Below are positions 1-6,086 of a stretch of DNA of 6,649 bases, one piece after another. A model generated the notes under the pieces. The model searched no databases. It was given only the letters and a program-made list of their open reading frames with translations, and had not been told where the DNA came from. How positions within the stretch are numbered: position 1 is the first letter of the stretch; each line of letters starts with the position of its first letter. The stretch lies in assembly GCA_016928125.1 (NCBI GenBank), contig JAFGLK010000210.1, positions 1 to 6,649 of the forward strand, written 5' to 3'. The DNA is from Anaerolineae bacterium (GTDB lineage: Bacteria; Chloroflexota; Anaerolineae; UBA1429). Both the position numbers and the translations under genes were made by a program.

Positions 1-2
1 AG

Positions 3-122
3 ATCATCGCCCAGGTCTCGGCCGGTAAGGTCCTGGGCGAGTACATGCTGGTGGTGCATGGCGCCGACGCCGACGCCGGGCCCGACCCGGACGGCCCCGC
101 CTCAGAGGATGAAGCGCTATGA
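3..122 (+). CDS. C-terminal fragment of an unidentified protein (5' end outside the window)
   Basis: An open frame enters from the left edge and ends at TGA 120-122, giving 39 residues. The visible part has a short hydrophobic stretch, GEYMLVVHGA, followed by an acidic, proline- and alanine-rich tail ending in EDEAL. The pattern G-E-(F/Y)-x-L-V-V-x-G-A resembles the end of the catalytic domain in RsmI-type tetrapyrrole-methylase-fold rRNA methyltransferases. The match is about ten residues long and is only a guess. The stop overlaps the start of the next gene as ATGA, so the two are almost certainly co-transcribed and translationally coupled. That the fragment is coding is fairly sure, from the overlap and codon use. 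Its identity is not known. Confidence 0.6.
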   Translation: MIAQVSAGKVLGEYMLVVHGADADAGPDPDGPASEDEAL

Positions 123-1006
123 GCGAGGGGGCCGCTGGGGACCGCGCAGCCCACATTGCGGACATCGTGAGCCAGGTGCGCGCGGCCCGCAAATACGCCC
201 ATCTGGCGCCGGCCGTGATCGCGCGCGTAGCCCAGCGCGAACTCGCACGCCGCGAACCCGCGGATCGCGGGCAGCGCACGCTGGGCCAGGTGCGTGAGGT
301 CGTCAAGGCCGTGAAGCGCGAGCTGCATCGTATCGGAGGCGCCTACCTTCAAAGCGAACCGCGCTACGAGCGCTGGCTGGAGGAGTTGCGCCAGGCGAGG
401 AAGAGCAGCGATCCGGAGCGCGTGCGCGAGACCTGCCGGCGCATCATGGCCCAGCATGCCTCCACCCGCGAGCGCCTGCCGATGCTCGAGGATCTCTACA
501 CCGCAATGCACCAGGCCTTTGGCCCGCTGGGGTCGGTGCTCGACCTGGCCTGCGGCCTCAATCCGCTCGCGGTCCCCTGGATGAGCCTCAAGCCCCAGGC
601 CGTGTATCACGCCTATGACATGTATGATGATCTGGCGGCTTTTCTGCGCGAGGCTCTGCCCCTGCTGGGCCTCCGGGGCCACGCCGAGAGCCGCGACCTG
701 CTCGCCTTGCCCGAAAGCGGGGGCGCCCTCCCCGCCGCCCAGGTCGTCCTGATCCTCAAGACCCTGCCCTGCTGGGAGCAGCCCGATCCATCCGCCGCCC
801 TGAGGTTGCTGGATATGTTCGATGCCTTGCCGGATGCCCCTCGCAATCTGGTCATCAGCTACCCCGCCCACAGCCTGGGCCGACGCGACAAGGGTATGGT
901 CGAGACCTACACGCGCCAGTTTGCGGCCCTGGCTACGGGGCGGCCCTGGCACGTGGAGCGCCACCTGTTCAGCGCCGAGCTGGCCTTTTTCGTCACCCGT
1001 CTCTGA
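119..1006 (+). CDS. ArmA/Rmt/Sgm-family 16S rRNA (guanine-1405-N7)-methyltransferase homologue
   Basis: Family members methylate N7 of G1405 in helix 44 of the 30S subunit, using S-adenosylmethionine, and so block 4,6-disubstituted deoxystreptamine aminoglycosides such as gentamicin and kanamycin. The 295-residue product has the full architecture. A basic helical N-terminal region starts with RKYAHL (24-29) and includes the conserved LHxIxGAYL block (69-77). A STRERLP motif lies at 115-121. The SAM-binding motif is VLDLACGLNPLAV (140-152), with the acidic YHAYDMYDD segment (163-171). The catalytic-side motif is LILKTLPCWEQ (211-221), and SLGRRDKGM (252-260) corresponds to the SLGGRxKGM signature. 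Length is slightly above ArmA and RmtC. The start is supported by GAGG at 105-108 and by the ATGA overlap with the upstream gene. No aminoglycoside biosynthetic or transposon gene is nearby. The family call is firm. The exact target base and a resistance role are inferred. Confidence 0.92.
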   Translation: MSEGAAGDRAAHIADIVSQVRAARKYAHLAPAVIARVAQRELARREPADRGQRTLGQVREVVKAVKRELHRIGGAYLQSEPRYERWLEELRQARKSSDPERVRETCRRIMAQHASTRERLPMLEDLYTAMHQAFGPLGSVLDLACGLNPLAVPWMSLKPQAVYHAYDMYDDLAAFLREALPLLGLRGHAESRDLLALPESGGALPAAQVVLILKTLPCWEQPDPSAALRLLDMFDALPDAPRNLVISYPAHSLGRRDKGMVETYTRQFAALATGRPWHVERHLFSAELAFFVTRL

Positions 1007-1020
1007 GCGCCGTCCACGGC

Positions 1021-1806
1021 CTACGACAGATCGAAATCCGCGACCACAAAGGTGTGATCCGAGGGCCGCTCGACCTTGCGTGCCTCTACATCGATCCAGG
1101 CCTTCACCGCACGCCGAGCCATGGGCTCGGTCGCCATGATGTGGTCCACCCGCCATCCGATGCCCCGCTCCACCGCGTTCCGCGTGCGATAGTCCCAGTA
1201 GCTGTACAGCTCGGCCTCGTCGGGATGGAGCTGGCGCACGACGTCCACAAACCCCCAAGCCATCACGTCGGCCAGGGCCGCCCGCGCCTCCGGGTGGAAA
1301 TCCACGTGGTTCTTGTTCGCTTCGGGATCGTGGATATCGATCTCCTCGGGGGCTACGTTCAAATCTCCGACCCAGATGAGCGGCTCGCCCGGGGCGTAAT
1401 CCCGCTCGAACAGCGTCTTGAGCCGCGCGAACCACTCGAGCTTGTACTGAAAATGCTCCGAATCGGTGCTGCGTCCCTGGGGCACATAGGTATTCACCAC
1501 TGGCACGCCGCGCACCATGGCGCGAATCAGGCGCGGCTCGTCCTCGCCATCCAGCCCATAGGCGGCCTCGGCCAGCTCCTCTGGCGCGATCATCGCCACC
1601 CCGGCGTGCGACTTTTGCCCGCGAAAGGCCACTTGATAGCCCGCCCCCTCGATCAGCTCGCGCGGGAATTCCTCATCCTGGACCTTGGTCTCCTGGATGC
1701 AGAGCACGTCGGGCGCGTGCTCGTCCATCCAGGCCAGGATCTGGTCCAGCCGCACTCGGATCGAGTTCGCATTCAGTGTGGCCACGCGGAGTACGTCAGA
1801 GCCCAT
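1021..1806 (-). CDS. xthA: Exodeoxyribonuclease III / AP endonuclease
   Basis: The product is an endonuclease/exonuclease/phosphatase-fold, Mg2+-dependent enzyme. It incises DNA 5' to abasic sites in base-excision repair and has 3'-5' exonuclease activity. Its 261 residues are close to the 268 of E. coli ExoIII, and all catalytic blocks are present. These are the N-terminal LRVATLNANSIR; IQETKV with metal-binding E39; NTYVPQG with catalytic Y107; WVGDLNVAP with D148 and N150; WRVDHI with D221; and the terminal SDH with D250-H251. The ATG at 1806-1804 is preceded by GGAGG on the minus strand (1811-1815), four bases away. No other start codon fits the conserved N-terminus. A strong promoter sits just upstream. 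The gene is monocistronic in this window and converges on the rRNA methyltransferase gene with a 14-base gap. Confidence 0.96.
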   Translation of the reverse strand: MGSDVLRVATLNANSIRVRLDQILAWMDEHAPDVLCIQETKVQDEEFPRELIEGAGYQVAFRGQKSHAGVAMIAPEELAEAAYGLDGEDEPRLIRAMVRGVPVVNTYVPQGRSTDSEHFQYKLEWFARLKTLFERDYAPGEPLIWVGDLNVAPEEIDIHDPEANKNHVDFHPEARAALADVMAWGFVDVVRQLHPDEAELYSYWDYRTRNAVERGIGWRVDHIMATEPMARRAVKAWIDVEARKVERPSDHTFVVADFDLS

Positions 1807-1850
1807 GTCCCCTCCCTGTTTCGTGAAGCGCAGCAGATCCTGCCCTCCTG

Positions 1851-1879
1851 ATTATAGAGACATGGGCAAGTGCGTAAAG
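1851..1879 (-). promoter_or_regulatory. Sigma-70-type promoter for xthA
   Basis: On the minus strand a perfect TATAAT (1856-1851) lies 17 bases after TTTACG (1879-1874), which matches four of six positions of TTGACA. The predicted transcript would start near 1844, giving an untranslated leader of about 38 bases that contains the xthA ribosome-binding site. Confidence 0.7.
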
Positions 1880-1983
1880 CGGGCGCACCGTTGCACACTG
1901 TGCCGGCGGGGATCTGTCTCTGGTGCAAGGTGAATCGCCTCAGGCCCACCTGCGCGCCCATTGCGGATGCGGCTCACTTGGCC

Positions 1984-2012
1984 TTGCCCGGCTGGCGCGT
2001 TGGGCCTATAAT
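1984..2012 (+). promoter_or_regulatory. Sigma-70-type promoter for the URO-D-like gene cluster
   Basis: TTGCCC (1984-1989; four of six) and a perfect TATAAT (2007-2012) are separated by 17 bases. Transcription would start near 2019, about 42 bases before the ATG at 2061. It points away from the xthA promoter, with roughly 100 bases between the two -35 elements. Its position also argues against the more upstream in-frame ATG at 1923, which would lie outside the transcript. Confidence 0.65.
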
Positions 2013-2060
2013 CGCTCGGGTCAGATCACCCTTGAAAGAGCCAACGGAGGAATTCGCCCC

Positions 2061-3110
2061 ATGACCGACCTAGACGTCCTACTGGCCCGCCACGCTGCGT
2101 TCTGGCGACACGAGCCGGTCGAGCGGCCGCTGGTGCGCCAGAGGCCCGCCCGCCACCGCACGCCCTTTGAGAACATGGACGTGACCCCTGACATGATTGA
2201 CGTGGATCTGCTGACGCCTGAGGTGGGCGCGCGTGATGTGCGCAAGCACCTGGTGCAGGGCGATCTCCTGAACGGCATCTGCCCCTTTTCGCGCATCCCG
2301 TGGATGGAGGCCCTTATCGGCTGCCAGATCCATGCCGGCAACGATGAGGCCATGTGGCCCAAGCCCGCCCTCGGCGCCCACTATGAGGGGATGGACGCCA
2401 TCGTCCCCAGCGAGGACAATCCCTGGCTGATCAAGCTGCTGGCCCTCACCCGCGCGCTGGTCGAGGCCAACGACGACTCATACGTGGTCACCCACACCCT
2501 GCAGCGCGGCCCCAGCGATATGCTCTCGGCCCTGCTGGGCGACGAGCGCATGGGGCTCTCGTTCTACGACGCGCCGGATACGGTGCGCACGATCCTAGCG
2601 CGCACAGCCGAGGCTTTCATCAAGGTGGCGCGCGCCCAGTATGCCCTGATCCCCAAGCTTGCCACCAGCGACGGCGTCGCGGGCTGGGTGCCCTGGGCCT
2701 ATGGGCTTTGGGCGCCAGGATCGGTGATCCGCTTCCAGTCCGACTCGTCGAGCCAGCTCTCGCCGCGCATGTACGCCGACTATGTGCTGCCCGCCGATCG
2801 CACCATCATGCAGGCCTTTGACTACTCGATCATCGACCTGCACTCGGCCGGCACCCTGCACATCCATCCGGTGCTGTTGCAGGTTGAGGAACTGGACGCC
2901 ATCTCGGTGACCCTGGACCGCTACGAGAACGCGCCCAGCGCCGCCGAGCTCTTGCCCACCTTTGCGGCCATCCTCGAGCACAAGAGCTTGTCCATTTTCG
3001 GCGAGGTGACCCAGGCCGAGTTCGACACGCTGCTGCGCGAGCTGCCGCCCACCGGGCTGGCGATCAACGTGAGCATCGCCGACCAACTGCTGTGGCAGCG
3101 CGCCCTCTGA
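2061..3110 (+). CDS. URO-D superfamily protein (methyltransferase/decarboxylase-like, not HemE)
   Basis: The 349-residue product belongs to the uroporphyrinogen decarboxylase-fold superfamily. This superfamily includes HemE and the corrinoid-protein:coenzyme M methyltransferases of the MtaA/MtbA type. Supporting segments are PFSRIPWMEALIGC (75-88), typical of non-HemE members; QSDSSSQLSPRMYADYVLP (226-244); DLHSAGTLHIHP (259-270); and VEELDAISVTLD (275-286), the late-barrel strands. HemE's N-terminal substrate-binding PxWxMRQAGRY motif is absent, so heme synthesis is unlikely. The substrate is unknown. The ATG at 2061 has GGAGG at 2046-2050 and lies downstream of a good promoter. The frame stays open upstream to an ATG at 1923, but that region contains the promoter. 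It is the first gene of a rightward cluster with a hydrolase and a transporter. Confidence 0.82.
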   Translation: MTDLDVLLARHAAFWRHEPVERPLVRQRPARHRTPFENMDVTPDMIDVDLLTPEVGARDVRKHLVQGDLLNGICPFSRIPWMEALIGCQIHAGNDEAMWPKPALGAHYEGMDAIVPSEDNPWLIKLLALTRALVEANDDSYVVTHTLQRGPSDMLSALLGDERMGLSFYDAPDTVRTILARTAEAFIKVARAQYALIPKLATSDGVAGWVPWAYGLWAPGSVIRFQSDSSSQLSPRMYADYVLPADRTIMQAFDYSIIDLHSAGTLHIHPVLLQVEELDAISVTLDRYENAPSAAELLPTFAAILEHKSLSIFGEVTQAEFDTLLRELPPTGLAINVSIADQLLWQRAL

Positions 3111-3153
3111 GCGAGCCATGGTCCGACCGCCGACGCTCGCACGCGTTCTTCCC

Positions 3154-3182
3154 TTGACAGGAGGCGACCGCTGAGGGATCAC
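3154..3182 (+). promoter_or_regulatory. Possible promoter before the PhnP-like gene
   Basis: A perfect -35 hexamer, TTGACA (3154-3159), lies in the 87-base gap between the URO-D-like and hydrolase genes. At 17-base spacing the -10 would be GATCAC (3177-3182), which matches only three of six positions. If active, transcription would begin about eight bases before the ATG at 3198, giving a nearly leaderless message. That would fit the lack of a Shine-Dalgarno directly before this ATG; the only AGGAGG, at about 3159-3164, is more than 30 bases away. Confidence 0.25.
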
Positions 3183-3197
3183 ATCACGCCTGGCCAC

Positions 3198-4031
3198 ATG
3201 CGGATCACGTTTCTGGGCACCGGCACGTCGCATGGCGTCCCCGCCATCGACTGCATGCTCAACAACTATGCCCGCTGCCCGCTGGGGGTGTGCCTCAAGG
3301 CGGCCAGCGATCCGCGCCATCGCCGTTCGCGGGCCTCGATCGCCGTCGAGTGGCCCGACGCGCTTGGGGACGGCGGTGCGCATCTGCTGATCGACACCTC
3401 CCAGGATTTCCGACAACAGGTGCTGTCTAGGCACCTGCCGCGCATCGACGCCGTGCTCTACACTCATGGCCACGCCGATCACATCTACGGCCTGCCCGAC
3501 ATCCGCTCGTACTGCGCCTTTCAGCGGGCACCCATCCCCATCTATGGCTCGGGCGAGACGCTGGACATTCTGCGACGTACCTTTGAGTATGTCTTTGAGC
3601 CGCCCGAGTTCGTGGGCGGCGGCATCCCTCAGCTCGCTCCGGCCACCCTCGAGGCGCCCGCCGAGATCCTCGCACACCGGGTGACGCCCATTCCGGTGCG
3701 TCACGGCGCACTGCAGGGCTGTCAGGGCTATCGCATCGGCGGTATGGCCTACCTGCCTGACGTCAAATCGATCCCGCAAGAATCGCTGGACCTGTTGGGC
3801 GATCTCGACCTGCTGATCCTGAACTGCCTCCGGCCGCGACCGCATGGCAGCCATCTCTCATTGGAGGAGAGCCTGGCCTACGTCGAACAGCTGCAGCCCA
3901 GGCGCTGCCTGCTCACCCACATGACGCACGATATCGACTATGAGCTGCATGGACCGACGTTGCCGCCTCGGGTGGACTTTGCGTATGATGGGCTGGTCAT
4001 CGAAACGCCGGCCGATGGAGGCGGTTCGTGA
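3198..4031 (+). CDS. PhnP-like metallo-beta-lactamase-fold hydrolase
   Basis: The family comprises dinuclear-metal hydrolases. PhnP itself is a cyclic phosphodiesterase in phosphonate breakdown, and relatives include RNase Z-like enzymes. The 277-residue product begins with MRITFLGTGTSHGVP, the typical first strand, which fixes the start. It then shows LIDTSQDFRQQ (64-74), the metal-binding THGHADH (89-95, with H90, H92, D94 and H95), H169, AYLPDV with bridging D188, and LLTHMTHD (238-245) with H241 and H244. The N-terminal insert has C19, C27 and C32 followed by DPRHRRSR (38-45). PhnP has a CxCxxC structural zinc site here, and the spacing differs. No other phn gene is in the window, so phosphonate metabolism is not supported. 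The stop overlaps the transporter start by four bases, which implies translational coupling. Fold and catalytic class are sure; the substrate is not. Confidence 0.88.
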   Translation: MRITFLGTGTSHGVPAIDCMLNNYARCPLGVCLKAASDPRHRRSRASIAVEWPDALGDGGAHLLIDTSQDFRQQVLSRHLPRIDAVLYTHGHADHIYGLPDIRSYCAFQRAPIPIYGSGETLDILRRTFEYVFEPPEFVGGGIPQLAPATLEAPAEILAHRVTPIPVRHGALQGCQGYRIGGMAYLPDVKSIPQESLDLLGDLDLLILNCLRPRPHGSHLSLEESLAYVEQLQPRRCLLTHMTHDIDYELHGPTLPPRVDFAYDGLVIETPADGGGS

Positions 4032-5293
4032 GACGGTATCAGCCCCCTGTCGGCGAGGCCGGCCGCATTGCCCGCGATGAGGCCCACGTCGAGACAGGCC
4101 AGCCCCAGAGCGCGGCTTTGGCGCGCACTATCTGGCTCATCCGTCTGCTCTACCTAGCCGTCTATGGCTCTTACGGCACGACCTCGGTCTATCGCCCGCT
4201 CTACTATCGGCGCGTGGGCCTGAGCGAGGCGCAGATCGGCATCTTGATCGCTCTCTCGCCGCTGGCGATGCTGCTGGCCGGCCCCATCTGGAGCCTGATC
4301 GCCGATCGCTTCCGGCTGCATCGCCGCCTGCTGACGATCGTGACCGGCCTCAGCATCGTGCCCACTCTGGCCATGGCGGCGGTGCACAGCTTCTGGGGCC
4401 TGCTGGCGCTGGATGTGCTCTATTCCATCTTTCTGGGGCCTATCCAGCCCTTGATGGACAGCACGGCCCTCACCGTGCTCGGGAAGGAGCGCCATCGCTA
4501 CGCCAACATCCGCGCCTATGGCTCGCTGGGCTATGCGCCCATCGCCTGGCTTATGGGCCTCTTTATCCAGGGGCGCGACATCCGCTGGATCTTTGTGGGC
4601 TATGCGCTCTTGATGGGGGTCGGCTGCCTGGCGACGCTCAGGGTGCGCGTCGAGCAGGCCGCGCTGCCGCGCAGCATCGGCGAGGGCCTCAGCACGCTGC
4701 TACGGAACCCCGCCTGGCTCATCTTCATGGCCGCTGTCTTTGTGGCCATGATGGGCCAGACCGTCTCCTTTGGTTACATCAGCCTCTACCTGGATAGCCT
4801 GGGCGCGCGCGAGGGTCTGATCGGCTTTTCCGGCGCCCTCGGCTCTTTGGGGCAGACGCTACTGATGCTGGGGGTACTCTCCTGGCTCTTGCGCGGTTGG
4901 GGCAGCCAAGGGCTCATGGTCCTGGCCCTGGCCATCTACGGCCTGCGCTTTGCGATCTGGTCGCTCTTTCCCATCCCCTCCGTCGTCACAGGCAGCCAAG
5001 TGATCATGGGGCTGGCCTTTGGCTCGGCGCTGGTCGCCTCGGTGGATTTCGCCGACCGGCATGCCCCGGCAGGGATGAAAGCCACGTCTCAGGCCTTGGT
5101 GACGAGCCTGATCTCCGGGCTGGGGCGCAGCGCGGGTGGCGTGCTGGCCGGGGCGCTGTATGACACGAGCGGGCCGCGAGTGACCTTTGCCGTGTTTGGC
5201 GCCCTGTCTGCGGGGGCGGCTGTGGTTTTCGCCCTGATCTGGCGCAGGCGCGCGGGCCGTCGCCAGACCAGGGGCGCCGCAGCGCCAAGCTAG
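4028..5293 (+). CDS. Major facilitator superfamily transporter (LacY/nucleoside-symporter-like branch)
   Basis: This is a 421-residue integral membrane protein with about twelve hydrophobic segments in two halves, divided near residues 205-226. A motif-A-like loop, ADRFRLHRRLL (92-102), follows the second helix. RAYGSLGYA (162-170) is typical of the MFS branch containing LacY and nucleoside:H+ symporters. The second half has helices from about 229 to 405 and a basic C-terminal tail, RRRAGRR (406-412). The start is GTG at 4028, with GGAGG at 4017-4021, six bases upstream. It overlaps the hydrolase stop as GTGA. The first 30 residues are hydrophilic and cytoplasmic. Coupling to a hydrolase suggests import of its substrate or export of its product, but nothing in the sequence identifies the cargo. 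The stop TAG shares bases with the convergent nitroreductase stop. Confidence 0.9.
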   Translation: MRRYQPPVGEAGRIARDEAHVETGQPQSAALARTIWLIRLLYLAVYGSYGTTSVYRPLYYRRVGLSEAQIGILIALSPLAMLLAGPIWSLIADRFRLHRRLLTIVTGLSIVPTLAMAAVHSFWGLLALDVLYSIFLGPIQPLMDSTALTVLGKERHRYANIRAYGSLGYAPIAWLMGLFIQGRDIRWIFVGYALLMGVGCLATLRVRVEQAALPRSIGEGLSTLLRNPAWLIFMAAVFVAMMGQTVSFGYISLYLDSLGAREGLIGFSGALGSLGQTLLMLGVLSWLLRGWGSQGLMVLALAIYGLRFAIWSLFPIPSVVTGSQVIMGLAFGSALVASVDFADRHAPAGMKATSQALVTSLISGLGRSAGGVLAGALYDTSGPRVTFAVFGALSAGAAVVFALIWRRRAGRRQTRGAAAPS

Positions 5294-5832
5294 CGCTCGA
5301 TGGCGTAGGTGTTCCAGCTCGCGCGCTGCTCGAACGGTTTCTTCTCTCGACGCGGTCCGGGCTCGGCCTCGTAGCCCACCGGCACGGTGAGCAGTAGCAT
5401 GCGGTCCTCGGGCAGGCCGAGCAGGCCGCAGACCTTGGCCTGCAGGTCAGGGTCGGTGAAGGGGCCATCCAACCAGCCGCAGCGGTACCCTAGCGCGGTG
5501 GCGGCCAGAAGCAGGTTCTGGGTCGCAGCAGCCAGGTCTGCAATCAAGCACTCGGTCTTGATGTCCAGGATCTGGCGCGCCCGCGGATCGGTCAGCACCG
5601 CGATCACCGCCGGAGCGGTCTGCAGCACGACGCGCCCAGACCACTCGCCCAGCTGAGCCAGGATCGCTTCATCGTCGATGATCACGAACTCGGGCGACTG
5701 GCCATTGCCTGCCGAAGGGGCGGCCATACCCGCTCGCACGATCTTTTCCAGATCCTCCTTGGGCACCTTGCGCTGGCGATCAAAGGCCACCTTGTGGCTG
5801 TAGCGTTTGGCGACGGTTTCGAAGAACTCCAT
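5290..5832 (-). CDS. Nitroreductase-family FMN oxidoreductase
   Basis: The family uses FMN and NAD(P)H to reduce nitroaromatics, quinones or flavins, usually as cytoplasmic dimers. The 180-residue product has the N-terminal helix EFFETVAKRYSHK (R10 and S12 in the FMN-phosphate-binding position), APSAGNGQSPEFVII (38-52), AAATQNLLLAATALGYRCGWLDG (101-123), split as the central QNLLLA helix and the GYRCGW loop, and the closing PVGYEAEPGPRREKK (151-165) with basic residues near FMN. The length is that of the short nitroreductases. The ATG at 5832-5830 follows GGGAGGG on the minus strand (about 5839-5845). The gene stands alone and faces the transporter. Two inverted repeats lie 60-90 bases upstream. 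The physiological substrate cannot be told from the sequence. Confidence 0.92.
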   Translation of the reverse strand: MEFFETVAKRYSHKVAFDRQRKVPKEDLEKIVRAGMAAPSAGNGQSPEFVIIDDEAILAQLGEWSGRVVLQTAPAVIAVLTDPRARQILDIKTECLIADLAAATQNLLLAATALGYRCGWLDGPFTDPDLQAKVCGLLGLPEDRMLLLTVPVGYEAEPGPRREKKPFEQRASWNTYAIER

Positions 5833-5890
5833 GGGTTTCCCTCCCCAGATTCATCAGGGGCCTGGACGGCCCGGGCGTCGGTGCGCAGCC

Positions 5891-5908
5891 CTGTGAGGGG
5901 ACTCACAG
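5891..5908. repeat. Perfect 7-bp inverted repeat upstream of the nitroreductase gene
   Basis: CTGTGAG (5891-5897) and CTCACAG (5902-5908) are exact reverse complements around the four bases GGGA. The element lies 59-76 bases before the nitroreductase start. It could be a repressor operator, or in minus-strand RNA a 5'-leader hairpin. It abuts a second palindrome, sharing base 5908. Confidence 0.6.
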
Positions 5909-5918
5909 CAACGGTTGC
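5908..5918. repeat. GCAAC-G-GTTGC palindrome
   Basis: Five-base arms, GCAAC and GTTGC, are separated by one base. The element begins at the last base of the preceding inverted repeat. It overlaps the region where a minus-strand transcript would begin if the weak promoter at 5919-5948 is used. It is short enough to be chance, but the tandem placement is operator-like. Confidence 0.4.
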
Positions 5919-5948
5919 AGTCTACCCGAATTCCGGATCCATCTGCAA
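5919..5948 (-). promoter_or_regulatory. Weak candidate promoter for the nitroreductase gene
   Basis: On the minus strand TTGCAG (5948-5943; three of six) and TAGACT (5924-5919; four of six) are separated by 18 bases. Transcription would start near 5912, directly in the two inverted repeats, which fits repression by a protein bound there. The hexamers are poor, so this remains a suggestion. Confidence 0.25.
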
Positions 5949-6033
5949 GTGTGTGTGGCCGCTGGCGATTCGCAGCGCCGACCGCACCATGTGGCTTCGG
6001 CCTGAGATTCCTTGTGTTTGAGCCTTTTGGCGG

Positions 6034-6062
6034 TTGACGCGCCATCGGCTTCAGACTATACT
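6034..6062 (+). promoter_or_regulatory. Near-consensus sigma-70 promoter for the SWIM-protein transcript
   Basis: TTGACG (6034-6039; five of six) and TATACT (6057-6062; five of six) are spaced by exactly 17 bases. This is one of the best promoters in the window. Transcription should begin near 6069. A tandem TGTAGG (6062-6067 and 6068-6073) covers the -10 end and start site and may be a protein-binding site or chance. The predicted leader to the SWIM start at 6200 is about 130 bases, much longer than the other leaders here. Confidence 0.72.
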
Positions 6063-6086
6063 GTAGGTGTAGGGAAGGAGCGAAGC

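Noticed and set aside
1009..1020. GCCGT-CC-ACGGC palindrome between the methyltransferase and xthA stops
   Set aside because: The two-base loop is too small for a stable RNA hairpin at full stem length, and no T-run follows on either strand, so it is not supported as a terminator.
1054..1851. A 265-codon plus-strand frame opposite xthA
   Set aside because: It is fully antisense to a gene with intact exonuclease III motifs, runs through the xthA promoter, and its translation shows no family features.
1923..2060. Upstream ATG that would extend the URO-D-like protein by 46 residues
   Set aside because: The segment contains the promoter at 1984-2012, and the ATG at 2061 has a proper GGAGG. The extension shows no family similarity.
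2595..3854. A 419-codon open frame on the minus strand across the URO-D-like and hydrolase genes
   Set aside because: It lies opposite two recognisable genes and their gap. Its translation is rich in R, G, V and Q with no domain, and such long antisense frames are common in GC-rich DNA.
5281..5297. AGCGC-7-GCGCT inverted repeat around the shared stop codons
   Set aside because: The stem is only five bases, lies in coding sequence and has no T-run on either side. It is not a convincing bidirectional terminator.
6012..6086. Upstream extension of the 42-codon leader frame to an ATG-like start at 6012
   Set aside because: The extension contains the promoter at 6034-6062 and lacks a ribosome-binding site. 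The ATG at 6087 has an ideal one.
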